DNA from: JAMIFV01 sp035906055
GTDB taxonomy: Bacteria; Pseudomonadota; Alphaproteobacteria; Rickettsiales; JABCZZ01
Direction of reading: 5' to 3'
Length of the DNA: 44,564 nucleotides
Assembly: GCA_035906055.1 (NCBI GenBank)
Contig: JAMIFV010000008.1
Span: forward strand, 1-44,564
The position numbers were made by a program, and so were the translations under genes. The notes under the pieces were generated by a model that had not been told where the DNA came from, did no database searches, and saw only the letters and a list, made by a program, of their open reading frames with translations. Position 1 is the first letter of the stretch. Every line of letters starts with the position of its first letter. Shown here piece after piece: positions 7,274 to 14,683 of this stretch.

Positions 7274-7627
7274 ATGGCTACCATCAAACAACTTTATTGG
7301 GTAGGCAGCAGTAAAAAAGAGCTTTTGGCATTTCCCGATGAGGTGCGCAAGGAGATTGGTTATGCCCTGCACTTGGCACAGACAAGCGAGAAGGCAAAGT
7401 CCGCAAAACCTCTCAAAGGATTCGGCGGAGCCGGAGTGATGGAAGTGGTCGAAGATTATGATGGGGATACGTATCGTGCCATTTATACCGTTAGGTTTGC
7501 CGATGCCGTGTACGTCCTTCATGCTTTCCAGAAGAAGGCCAAGCGTGGCATCAAAACGCCGCAGCACGAGATAAAACTGATTGAAGAGCGCCTCAAATGG
7601 GCACAACAGGACAGTAAAGGAGAATGA
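7274..7627 (+). CDS. HigB/RelE-type toxin (phage Gp49-like, DUF891)
   Basis: The 117-residue protein matches the Gp49-like/DUF891 branch of RelE-type mRNA interferases. It shows the opening pattern W-x-G-S-x-K-x-E-L-x-x-F-P, the K-P-L-K-G-F-G block, and Y-R-A-I-Y-T-V-R-F...Y-V-L-H-A-F-Q-K-K near residues 70-90, the strands that carry the basic residues for RNA cleavage. A strong ribosome binding site (AAGGGGAG) precedes the ATG. Its end overlaps the antitoxin gene by 4 nt (ATGA), the normal coupled arrangement. The toxin comes first, as in higBA loci. Ribosome-dependent mRNA cleavage is a family inference. Confidence 0.88.
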   Translation: MATIKQLYWVGSSKKELLAFPDEVRKEIGYALHLAQTSEKAKSAKPLKGFGGAGVMEVVEDYDGDTYRAIYTVRFADAVYVLHAFQKKAKRGIKTPQHEIKLIEERLKWAQQDSKGE

Positions 7628-7953
7628 ATATGGTAAAGAAGATTGAAAAAGGCTCTGGCAATATATTCGCAGACCTCGGATTAAAAAATCCTGATGATTT
7701 GCTGGCTAAAGCTGAACTGACTCAGCAAATTCACAAAATTATCGAAACACGCGGTTTAAAACAAAAAGAAGCTGCTGAATTACTTGGACTGAAACAACCG
7801 GATATTTCTGCTCTTATGAACGGCAAATTTCTTGATTTCTCCGTAGACAGGCTGCTCACTCTCCTCGTACGCCTGAATCAGGATGTGCAGATTGTGATAA
7901 AACCTGCCCGCAAAGGAAAAACAAGCTCAGGTGTTCATGTTTATGCAGTATAG
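7624..7953 (+). CDS. HigA-type antitoxin, XRE-family HTH
   Basis: The 109-residue protein is the expected partner of the upstream toxin. An N-terminal segment of about 30 residues (I-F-A-D-L-G-L-K-N-P-D-D-L-L-A-K-A-E-L) leads into an XRE-type helix-turn-helix (about residues 34-85: R-G-L-K-Q-K-E-A-A-E-L-L-G-L-K-Q-P-D-I-S-A-L-M-N-G). The C-terminal part (V-Q-I-V-I-K-P-A-R) is typical of this antitoxin group. It should neutralise the toxin and repress the operon at the palindrome at 7240-7261. A 4-nt overlap couples its translation to the toxin gene. Confidence 0.9.
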   Translation: MNMVKKIEKGSGNIFADLGLKNPDDLLAKAELTQQIHKIIETRGLKQKEAAELLGLKQPDISALMNGKFLDFSVDRLLTLLVRLNQDVQIVIKPARKGKTSSGVHVYAV

Positions 7954-8044
7954 CATGCGCTGGATTTATCACACAGAGTACATTTGAGCAGTTTTGTTCT
8001 TTCGACTTTTCAAGCCTGCATACTTATTTGTGGGTATAATGGAG

Positions 8045-8083
8045 GGGCTGGCCTGGACGAATCTAATTAATCTTGGCCAGCCC
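8045..8083. terminator. Hairpin between convergent higA and cca genes
   Basis: GGGCTGGCC (8045-8053) and GGCCAGCCC (8075-8083) form a perfect 9-bp stem with a 21-nt AT-rich loop. It lies between two convergent genes and may block transcription in both directions. No long T run follows on either strand, so intrinsic termination is uncertain. Confidence 0.4.
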
Positions 8084-8086
8084 ATA

Positions 8087-9286
8087 CTATTTTACAGAAC
8101 TGAGCAATGCTTCCTTCGTCGCTATGTAACCGCCTTTTTCCCACTCGTTTTCAAGGCGCCTGAGCGTCTCGCCCAGTTGTTTTCCCTGCGCCACACCGGT
8201 CTTGAGCAGGTCATCCCCGGTTACAGGAAACACAGGTATCTCCCACGCACGCGCAAAACGGATGGCATCTGTCACATGGTCGTGCGATGCACCTTCCGCC
8301 GCATACAGCAGCATGAGGTGGATGAAATCCTGCTTGCCCAGCAGGCGTATCTGGCGTTTGGTGAGCGCCTCAAATCCGGTCAGCTGCACACGCGCAGTGC
8401 AAAGCCTCTCAAGCTGACGAAGTTCGGCGTTGGAAAGCTTCCAGCGCGCATGCACACACTGCACATGCAACGCAGTATCGCCCGGCGCGCTGCGCAGGAG
8501 CGCCGCCAGCGCCAGCATGGGATCGGGATTTTCCTGTGCATCATGCAGCAATGCGGGCAATTGTATCAGCGCGTCCATATCCACCTTGCAGCCCAGCACC
8601 GGCAACAGAACACCCGCCTGCTGCATTATGTCCACCACCACAGGCGCTTTGCCCGCCACCAGCAATTTGCACATTTCCTGCTTTATGCGCTCGCCGGAAA
8701 GCCCGTCGATCATCGATGCCAGCTTCTCACAGGCCGCGAGTCCGTCCTTATCGAGCGGCGCGCTGCCGTAATGCGCATAGAAACGAAAGAAACGCAGAAT
8801 ACGTAAAGCATCTTCTTTAATACGCTGCTCCGCATCGCCAATGAACCTGATAATGCCTTTTTGCGCATCTTCCGTGCCGCCGAAAAAATCGGTGACCGAG
8901 CCGTCCGGCCCGGCATAGAGCGCGTTCATGGTGAAATCACGCCGCGAGGCGTCCTCGCGGTAATCCTGTGTGAAGGCCACCGTCGCACGGCGCCCGTCGG
9001 TAGACACATCACGGCGCAATGTCGTCACTTCAAAATGCTTTTTGCCCGCAACCGCCGTCACCGTGCCGTGGCCGATGCCGGTGGGAATGGCTTTTATCTT
9101 GTTCGCCTTCAGGCGCTCCATCACGGCCTGCGGCTCTAAAACGGTCGCCACGTCCACATCCTGCACGCTACGCGACAGCAGCGCATCACGCACGCAGCCG
9201 CCGACAAAGCGCATATTCTCAGCACCGAGCGCCGCAATCAGTTGCCTTGTTTCCGGCCAGTGCAGCCATTGTGGATTTATTTGCAT
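8087..9286 (-). CDS. cca: CCA tRNA nucleotidyltransferase / poly(A) polymerase family
   Basis: The 399-residue protein is a class II nucleotidyltransferase that adds or repairs the 3' CCA of tRNAs. The G29-G-C-V-R-D motif and the metal-binding D43-V-D45 pair are at the N-terminus. The D-Y-R-E-D-A-S-R-R-D-F-T-M-N-A-L-Y block follows at about 105-125, then the neck region (I-K-E-D-A-L-R-I-L-R-F-F-R-F). The length is usual for alphaproteobacterial CCA enzymes. CCA-adding enzymes and poly(A) polymerases cannot be separated with full certainty by eye. The gene lies about 150 nt downstream of glnD on the same strand. Confidence 0.92.
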   Translation of the reverse strand: MQINPQWLHWPETRQLIAALGAENMRFVGGCVRDALLSRSVQDVDVATVLEPQAVMERLKANKIKAIPTGIGHGTVTAVAGKKHFEVTTLRRDVSTDGRRATVAFTQDYREDASRRDFTMNALYAGPDGSVTDFFGGTEDAQKGIIRFIGDAEQRIKEDALRILRFFRFYAHYGSAPLDKDGLAACEKLASMIDGLSGERIKQEMCKLLVAGKAPVVVDIMQQAGVLLPVLGCKVDMDALIQLPALLHDAQENPDPMLALAALLRSAPGDTALHVQCVHARWKLSNAELRQLERLCTARVQLTGFEALTKRQIRLLGKQDFIHLMLLYAAEGASHDHVTDAIRFARAWEIPVFPVTGDDLLKTGVAQGKQLGETLRRLENEWEKGGYIATKEALLSSVK

Positions 9287-9434
9287 TCTCTAACTCTCGC
9301 TATCATGCAAACTCGCTTGTGCACAGAAATGCAAGGAACGAGGAGCGCAGAAACGCAAATGTACACGCAAGTACATGCGGATTCGAGCACCACAGTGACA
9401 AAGCAGTTCAAAGCAGAAGTAGAGTGTGCTCGCA

Positions 9435-12152
9435 TCAGCCTGCCTTCTTCGCTGTGTCCACATTACCTACAATCGCCGCAGTCAATGTTTCCTGTATCTG
9501 CTGGATGCGCCGCTCGTGGTGTATCTTCATGCCAAACGTGTCTTTAACATAGAACACGTCAACAGCACGCTCGCCATAGGTGGTGATGTGCGCGGTGGAA
9601 ATGGTAAGGCCAAGGTCGGCTATCGCCCTGGTAATACTGTAGAGGAAGCCCACGCGGTCGCGCCCGCCGACCTCTATCACCGTGTGGTTGGCGCTAACCT
9701 TGTTCTCGACAAACACGCGCGGCGGCACTTTGAACGCTTCCATGCGGCTGGGGTAGGTGAGGCGCTGCGCGGCAATCTCACGCGCGATGTCGAGGTCGCC
9801 GGAGACTACCTTGTTGATGTATACGGTCAGGCGCGCGAGCTTGTCGGGTTTGTCAAACGCCTGCGCGTCAATGTCCTGAATATGGAACATCTCCACGGCC
9901 ATGCCGCTTTTAAGCGTGAATATCTTCGCGCCCAGGATGTTGGCGCCTGCCAGCGCTATCGCGCCGGATATCTTTGAAAACAGCCCCTGCTGGTCAGGCG
10001 TACACAGCAGCACATCGGTTATGGCGTGGAAATTGTTGCTGCGCGTATGCAGCACCAGTTTCCGCCCGGTATCCTTAATTTCCCGCACCATCGAGGCCAC
10101 CTGCGCATGCGCGGGAGCATCGCAGGCCTGCCAGAAAGAGGAGCTTCCCTGATCGAGGTAATCCTCTATCTGCGCCTTGCTCCAGCCGGGCAGCAACGCG
10201 GTGAGTTCTTCGCGCAGGGATGCGTCCTCCTCGAAGCGCTTCAACCCGTCGCTGGCCCCCATGCGCGCTTCGGCGCGGTAATAAAGGTCACGCAGCAACG
10301 CGCCTTTCCAGCCGTTCCAGACGGTCGGGCCTACGGCGCGGATATCGGCCACGGTGAGCGCCAGCAGCAGGCGCAGGCGCTCGGGCGACTGCACGGCGGC
10401 GATAAAATCGTCCACCGTCTTGGGGTCGTTGGTGTCGCGCTTGAAGGCGGTGCGGCTCATAAGCAGGTGATAGCGCACCAGCCACGCGCATGTTTCTATC
10501 TCGTCGGCGGTGAAACCGAAGCGGCGGCCAAGCTTGCGCACCACCATCTCGCCCAGCACCGAATGGTCGCCTCCCCTGCCCTTGGCGATGTCGTGCGCAA
10601 ACATGGACAGATACAGCGCGCGACGGGATTTGATCAGCGGGAACACCTTGCTGATGGCAGGCATTTCGTCCTTGTATTTACCGGCCTCGGTATTGTGCAG
10701 GATGCTCACGGCGTTGATCGTGTGCTCGTCCACGGTATAGACGTGGTACATATCGAACTGCATCTGTCCGATGACCTTGCCGAAATCCGGTATGAATTTG
10801 CCGAGCACCCCGGCATCGTTCATGCGGCGCAGGGTCGCATCGGGGTTGCGGCGCGAGAGCAATATATCCATGAACGCGTTGTTGGCTTCGTCGTTGCGGC
10901 GCAGGCCGGCATCAATGAGCCAGAGCTTGCGCGAGACAAGCTGCAATGTGCGCGGGTGGATATCCAGCCCTTCTGCATGTGCCACCTTAAACAGGATGAT
11001 AAGCAACGCGGGGTTGTCGTCGAACACGTTCTGCTCGTTCACCACGAGGCGCTCACCGTCGAGATGAAAAGCGCCGAGATCGCCCTCATTCTGCAGGCGG
11101 CGCACCAGCGACATGCGGGGCTTGCGTTTTTTGTCTTCCTCCAGCACCGCGCACACACTGCGCGTGAGGTTGCCGACATTGCGCGCCACAATGAAGTAAT
11201 CCTTCATGAAACGCTCTACCGCCTGATGCGTGCTTTCGTCGTGGTAGCCCTTGGCGGCTGCCACGGCGCGCTGCATGTCGAAGGTGAGGCGTTCTTCCGC
11301 GCGGCCTGCGATGTAATGGATATGCATACGCACACACCAGAGGAAATCGCGTGATTTCCTGAAGGTAGAGAACTCTTCTTCAGTCAGCAGGTGCAGCTCC
11401 ACAAGTTCATCCACGCTGTGCACGCGATAGATATATTGCGCGAGCCAGAACAGCGTCTGCAGGTCGCGCAAGCCTCCCTTGCCGTCCTTTATGTTAGGCT
11501 CCAGCACATAACGCGAATCACCGCAGCGCTGGTGGCGGGCATCGCGTTCGGCAAGTTTTCTCTCCACGAAATCAATGGCGCTCTGGCCGGTGACGAACGA
11601 TTCGAACTGCTGGCCGAACTCTTCATACAATACATGCTGCCCGCAAAGAAAGCGCGCATCGAGCAGGCTGGTGCGGATAGCGGTGTCCTCTTGCGCGTGA
11701 TGCATCGATTCCTCCACCGTGCGCACGGCATGCCCAACGGTGAGGCCAATATCCCACAAGCCATACAACACGAACTCGGCCAACGCACCGGCAGGGGGTT
11801 TTTCAGGATCGTGCAGGAACAGCATATCAATGTCCGAGCAGGGAAACAGCTCACCGCGGCCATAGCCGCCCACCGCGCAGACGCTTAAATGCTCCTGTCC
11901 CTCATGGAAACGCAGCGCCGCCTCGTGAAGCACGCGCACGATGCTGTCCACCAGCCCGCTCATCTGCTGCACGGCACGGGCAGCGTTTTCATCAGCCAGG
12001 AAACAGCGGCGGATGACGTCGCAGCCCTGCGCATAGGCTTCACGCAGCTCCGGATACAGCCGCGCGCGCAGCTCCCCGGCAGATCTTGTCTTCTCTGCGT
12101 GACGCAGCAGCATGCGTGCATCAAAGGGGATATGGGCGGGAGAAAGTGTCAT
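9435..12152 (-). CDS. glnD: [Protein-PII] uridylyltransferase / uridylyl-removing enzyme
   Basis: GlnD is the glutamine sensor that adds or removes UMP on PII proteins. The whole domain set is visible. A nucleotidyltransferase domain has G-G-Y-G-R-G-E-L-F-P-C-S-D-I-D. It is followed by the linker, an HD phosphohydrolase domain (F-A-H-D-I-A-K-G-R-G-G-D-H), and two C-terminal ACT domains, the second around V-I-E-V-G-G-R-D-R-V-G-F-L-Y-S-I. About 905 residues is the normal length. I use the ATG at 12152; a TTG at 12170 would add six residues. The gene is divergent from the nitrilase-family gene, with about 60 bp between them. Confidence 0.95.
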   Translation of the reverse strand: MTLSPAHIPFDARMLLRHAEKTRSAGELRARLYPELREAYAQGCDVIRRCFLADENAARAVQQMSGLVDSIVRVLHEAALRFHEGQEHLSVCAVGGYGRGELFPCSDIDMLFLHDPEKPPAGALAEFVLYGLWDIGLTVGHAVRTVEESMHHAQEDTAIRTSLLDARFLCGQHVLYEEFGQQFESFVTGQSAIDFVERKLAERDARHQRCGDSRYVLEPNIKDGKGGLRDLQTLFWLAQYIYRVHSVDELVELHLLTEEEFSTFRKSRDFLWCVRMHIHYIAGRAEERLTFDMQRAVAAAKGYHDESTHQAVERFMKDYFIVARNVGNLTRSVCAVLEEDKKRKPRMSLVRRLQNEGDLGAFHLDGERLVVNEQNVFDDNPALLIILFKVAHAEGLDIHPRTLQLVSRKLWLIDAGLRRNDEANNAFMDILLSRRNPDATLRRMNDAGVLGKFIPDFGKVIGQMQFDMYHVYTVDEHTINAVSILHNTEAGKYKDEMPAISKVFPLIKSRRALYLSMFAHDIAKGRGGDHSVLGEMVVRKLGRRFGFTADEIETCAWLVRYHLLMSRTAFKRDTNDPKTVDDFIAAVQSPERLRLLLALTVADIRAVGPTVWNGWKGALLRDLYYRAEARMGASDGLKRFEEDASLREELTALLPGWSKAQIEDYLDQGSSSFWQACDAPAHAQVASMVREIKDTGRKLVLHTRSNNFHAITDVLLCTPDQQGLFSKISGAIALAGANILGAKIFTLKSGMAVEMFHIQDIDAQAFDKPDKLARLTVYINKVVSGDLDIAREIAAQRLTYPSRMEAFKVPPRVFVENKVSANHTVIEVGGRDRVGFLYSITRAIADLGLTISTAHITTYGERAVDVFYVKDTFGMKIHHERRIQQIQETLTAAIVGNVDTAKKAG

Positions 12153-12214
12153 AGGCTGCCATTCTAGCAATAATTTATTATGAATGTCATCAGCTTGCTT
12201 GTATAAATACGCTC

Positions 12215-13030
12215 ATGGACACACTTATCGCCGCCTGCGTGCAGACCAATAGTCAGGATAACCTCGCCGCCAATGTGCAGACCGCGCTGGCGGGCATTCG
12301 CGTGGCCGCCACACAGGGCGCCATGTTCATTACGCTGCCGGAAAACGTGTTCTTCATGCAGGCGCCGGGCAACGGCCCGCACCCGGATGCCACGGATGCC
12401 ATCGCACAGACCTGCGCGCTGGCAAAGGAACTGGGAGTATGGGTGCTGATAGGCTCGGTGCAGCTGCCCTCGCCCGAAGGCAAGGCCTTCAACCGTTCGC
12501 TGCTCATCAATGATAAAGGCGAAGTGTCGGCGCAGTATGACAAGATACACCTGTTCGACGTGCAACTGAAGAACGGCGAGCATTATGCCGAATCCGACCG
12601 CGTGACCCCCGGCGAAGAAGCCGTGCTGGCAGCTACGCCTTTTGGCGATATAGGGCTGACGGTCTGCTACGATGTGCGCTTTGCCCACCTGCATCGCATA
12701 CTCGCCAAGGAAGGCGCAAGCATCCTCACCGTTCCCGCAGCGTTCACTTACACTACCGGCAGCGCGCACTGGCATATCCTGCTACGTGCCCGCGCCATTG
12801 AAACAGGCTGTTTTGTCGTCGCGCCCGCGCAATGCGGCATGCATCCGGGCAACCGGCGCACCTACGGGCACTCGCTCATCATAGCGCCGTGGGGCGAGAT
12901 ACTGGCTGAGGGCAGCGAGAACGAAACCGGCATTATCACCGCCACGCTGGAACTGAATAAGGTGGATGACGCACGCAGCATGGTGCCCAGCCTCGAACAT
13001 GACCGCGATTTCGTGTATAAAATTTACTGA
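12215..13030 (+). CDS. Carbon-nitrogen hydrolase, nitrilase superfamily (Nit/omega-amidase-like)
   Basis: The 271-residue protein has the complete Glu-Lys-Cys triad of the superfamily: E43 in L-P-E-N, K110 in Y-D-K-I-H-L-F-D-V and C151 in T-V-C-Y-D-V-R-F. The K-I-H-L-F-D and C-Y-D-V-R-F motifs resemble the Nit1/Nit2 branch, which removes deaminated glutathione or alpha-ketoglutaramate. Substrate is inferred only. The ATG lies just after a -10-like TATAAA (12202-12207) with no Shine-Dalgarno sequence, so a leaderless or very short leader mRNA is possible. The acyltransferase gene follows after a few bases. Confidence 0.9.
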   Translation: MDTLIAACVQTNSQDNLAANVQTALAGIRVAATQGAMFITLPENVFFMQAPGNGPHPDATDAIAQTCALAKELGVWVLIGSVQLPSPEGKAFNRSLLINDKGEVSAQYDKIHLFDVQLKNGEHYAESDRVTPGEEAVLAATPFGDIGLTVCYDVRFAHLHRILAKEGASILTVPAAFTYTTGSAHWHILLRARAIETGCFVVAPAQCGMHPGNRRTYGHSLIIAPWGEILAEGSENETGIITATLELNKVDDARSMVPSLEHDRDFVYKIY

Positions 13031-13037
13031 GTTTACC

Positions 13038-14111
13038 GTGGATAACACCCAAAAGCGCTATCATGTACTGGACGGATTGCGCGGGGTGGCCGCCATCATC
13101 ATTACGCTCTATCATTTCTTCATGTGCACAAATCTGGCTGTTTTTCCGCAAGGGTTCGTGGCTGTTGACCTGTTCTTCTGCCTCAGCGGTTTTGTTATCT
13201 CGCACGCGTATCAGGAGAGAATTCTCAGCAAAAAACTTACTTTCAAAGGCCTGGTTAAAGTTCGCCTCATCAGGCTCTATCCGATGTATCTGGTGGGTAT
13301 TCTGACGGGTGCGTTGCTGCTTCTGGTGCTTATGCTCACCGACCTTTCCCGTGTAACACTGACCACGCTTGGGTTACTCACCGGGTTCAACCTCGTGTTC
13401 CTGCCCTACTTTCCCTCATCACCAGTCAATTACGGGGCAATCTCCAATCTGGAGTCCTTTCCGCTCAACACACCGTTCTGGTCGCTGCCATTTGAAATGC
13501 TGCTCAGTATGCTGCTGTTCATGTTTGTGAAGCTTTCGCGTAATGACCAGCGCGTATTCATCGGCTTTGCGGTATTCGCTTTCCTTGCCGCAGGTGGTCC
13601 CTCAGGCGGCACACAACCCACCTTCCTGCTGGGCTTTGGGCGTTCGCTGCTACCTTTCCTCATCGGCATGACGCTCTATAAGCACAGGGATAAGATTTCT
13701 CAAAAACTTCCCAACATGAGTTTTTCGGCTATGGCACTGCTGACTGTGATAGGCTTCGGGCCATTCCTGAAGCTGGAGCCCTTTCATTCGCTGCTATTCT
13801 ATTACGCGTTCACGCTGTTCATCAGCCCGCTGCTGCTATGCCTTGGGGCAAACTGTCATGTAGAACATTCTGAAAAGCTCCGGCGCTGCAATGAATATCT
13901 GGGCAAGCTTTCCTACCCGCTTTACTGTATCCATTTTGTTATCGTGCATCTGCTCATCGCACTTTACGGCGTGTTCAGCACAAATGCCGAAGAGATACTC
14001 GACTACCGCATCGCACTGGTGGGGCTTATCGCCAGTTATGTGCTCGCCCATATTTGCATGAAATATATTGAGCCTTGTGTTAAAAGGAAAATACAGGTTA
14101 TCCTGCAATAG
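13038..14111 (+). CDS. Acyltransferase 3 family membrane protein (OafA-like)
   Basis: This polytopic inner-membrane O-acyltransferase has about 357 residues. The N-terminal motif L-D-G-L-R-G-V-A-A-I-I-I-T-L-Y-H-F carries the conserved His (about residue 26), followed by F-V-A-V-D-L-F-F-C-L-S-G-F-V-I and R-L-I-R-L-Y-P, all hallmarks of the family. About ten hydrophobic segments follow. Such enzymes acetylate or otherwise acylate surface polysaccharides, periplasmic glucans or small metabolites; the acceptor is unknown here. I place the start at GTG 13038, because in-frame codons before it overlap the upstream gene; the ribosome binding site is weak. Confidence 0.85.
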   Translation: MDNTQKRYHVLDGLRGVAAIIITLYHFFMCTNLAVFPQGFVAVDLFFCLSGFVISHAYQERILSKKLTFKGLVKVRLIRLYPMYLVGILTGALLLLVLMLTDLSRVTLTTLGLLTGFNLVFLPYFPSSPVNYGAISNLESFPLNTPFWSLPFEMLLSMLLFMFVKLSRNDQRVFIGFAVFAFLAAGGPSGGTQPTFLLGFGRSLLPFLIGMTLYKHRDKISQKLPNMSFSAMALLTVIGFGPFLKLEPFHSLLFYYAFTLFISPLLLCLGANCHVEHSEKLRRCNEYLGKLSYPLYCIHFVIVHLLIALYGVFSTNAEEILDYRIALVGLIASYVLAHICMKYIEPCVKRKIQVILQ

Positions 14112-14149
14112 ACCCAAGCTTTTCCCGTTCCCATTCGTCCAATATGTGA

Positions 14150-14683
14150 ATGCCCCCGTTTGACCAGAAGATTGTTGAAAAGGCCAAGGCGGGCGACCGG
14201 GACGCGTTCCGGCAGTTATTGGAGAGCCATTACAGCATGATATACCGTGTAGCCTATCGTTTTCTGGGCATGCAGGCGGATGCGGAGGACATCGCGCAGG
14301 AGGTCTGTGCGGCGCTTCCCGTCAAGCTCATGAGCTTTAAAGGAGAAAGCAGCTTTTCCACCTGGCTTTACCGTGTGGTGGTGAATGCCTGCCGCGACAT
14401 GCACAAGAAAAGCACATCGCACAGAAGCCTGGATAAGATTTATATGGAGATGGAAAAGAGCCTCACCGCCGAACAACAGGAGGCGGCGCGCAAATCCGCA
14501 TGGTTATACCGGATGCTCGCCACGCTGGACCCACAGCTGAAAGAAACGGCGCTGCTCGTCATCTCGGAAGAACTCAGCCACGCCGAAGCGGCGCAAGTGC
14601 TGGGTTGCGCGGAATCGACCATCTCCTGGCGCATGCATGAAGTGCGCAAGAGCCTGAAACAAAAACTGGACAGCTACCCATGA
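14150..14683 (+). CDS. RNA polymerase sigma factor, ECF type
   Basis: The 177-residue protein has sigma region 2 at about 10-85 (Y-R-V-A-Y-R-F-L-G-M-Q-A-D-A-E-D-I-A-Q-E-V and S-S-F-S-T-W-L-Y-R-V-V-V-N-A-C-R-D). Region 4 lies at about 115-170 (L-S-H-A-E-A-A-Q-V-L-G-C-A-E-S-T-I-S-W-R-M-H-E-V-R-K). Regions 1 and 3 are absent, so it is an extracytoplasmic-function sigma factor. Its last codon overlaps the VWA-protein gene by 4 nt (ATGA), which couples their translation and points to that protein as its regulator or partner. The promoters it recognises cannot be told from here. Confidence 0.9.
   Translation: MPPFDQKIVEKAKAGDRDAFRQLLESHYSMIYRVAYRFLGMQADAEDIAQEVCAALPVKLMSFKGESSFSTWLYRVVVNACRDMHKKSTSHRSLDKIYMEMEKSLTAEQQEAARKSAWLYRMLATLDPQLKETALLVISEELSHAEAAQVLGCAESTISWRMHEVRKSLKQKLDSYP

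Noticed and set aside
9561..11354. Long plus-strand open frames opposite glnD (for example 10026-11354)
   Set aside because: They are antisense to a complete GlnD with all domains; composition is His/Gln/Arg-rich and without family motifs, as expected for GC-rich shadow frames.
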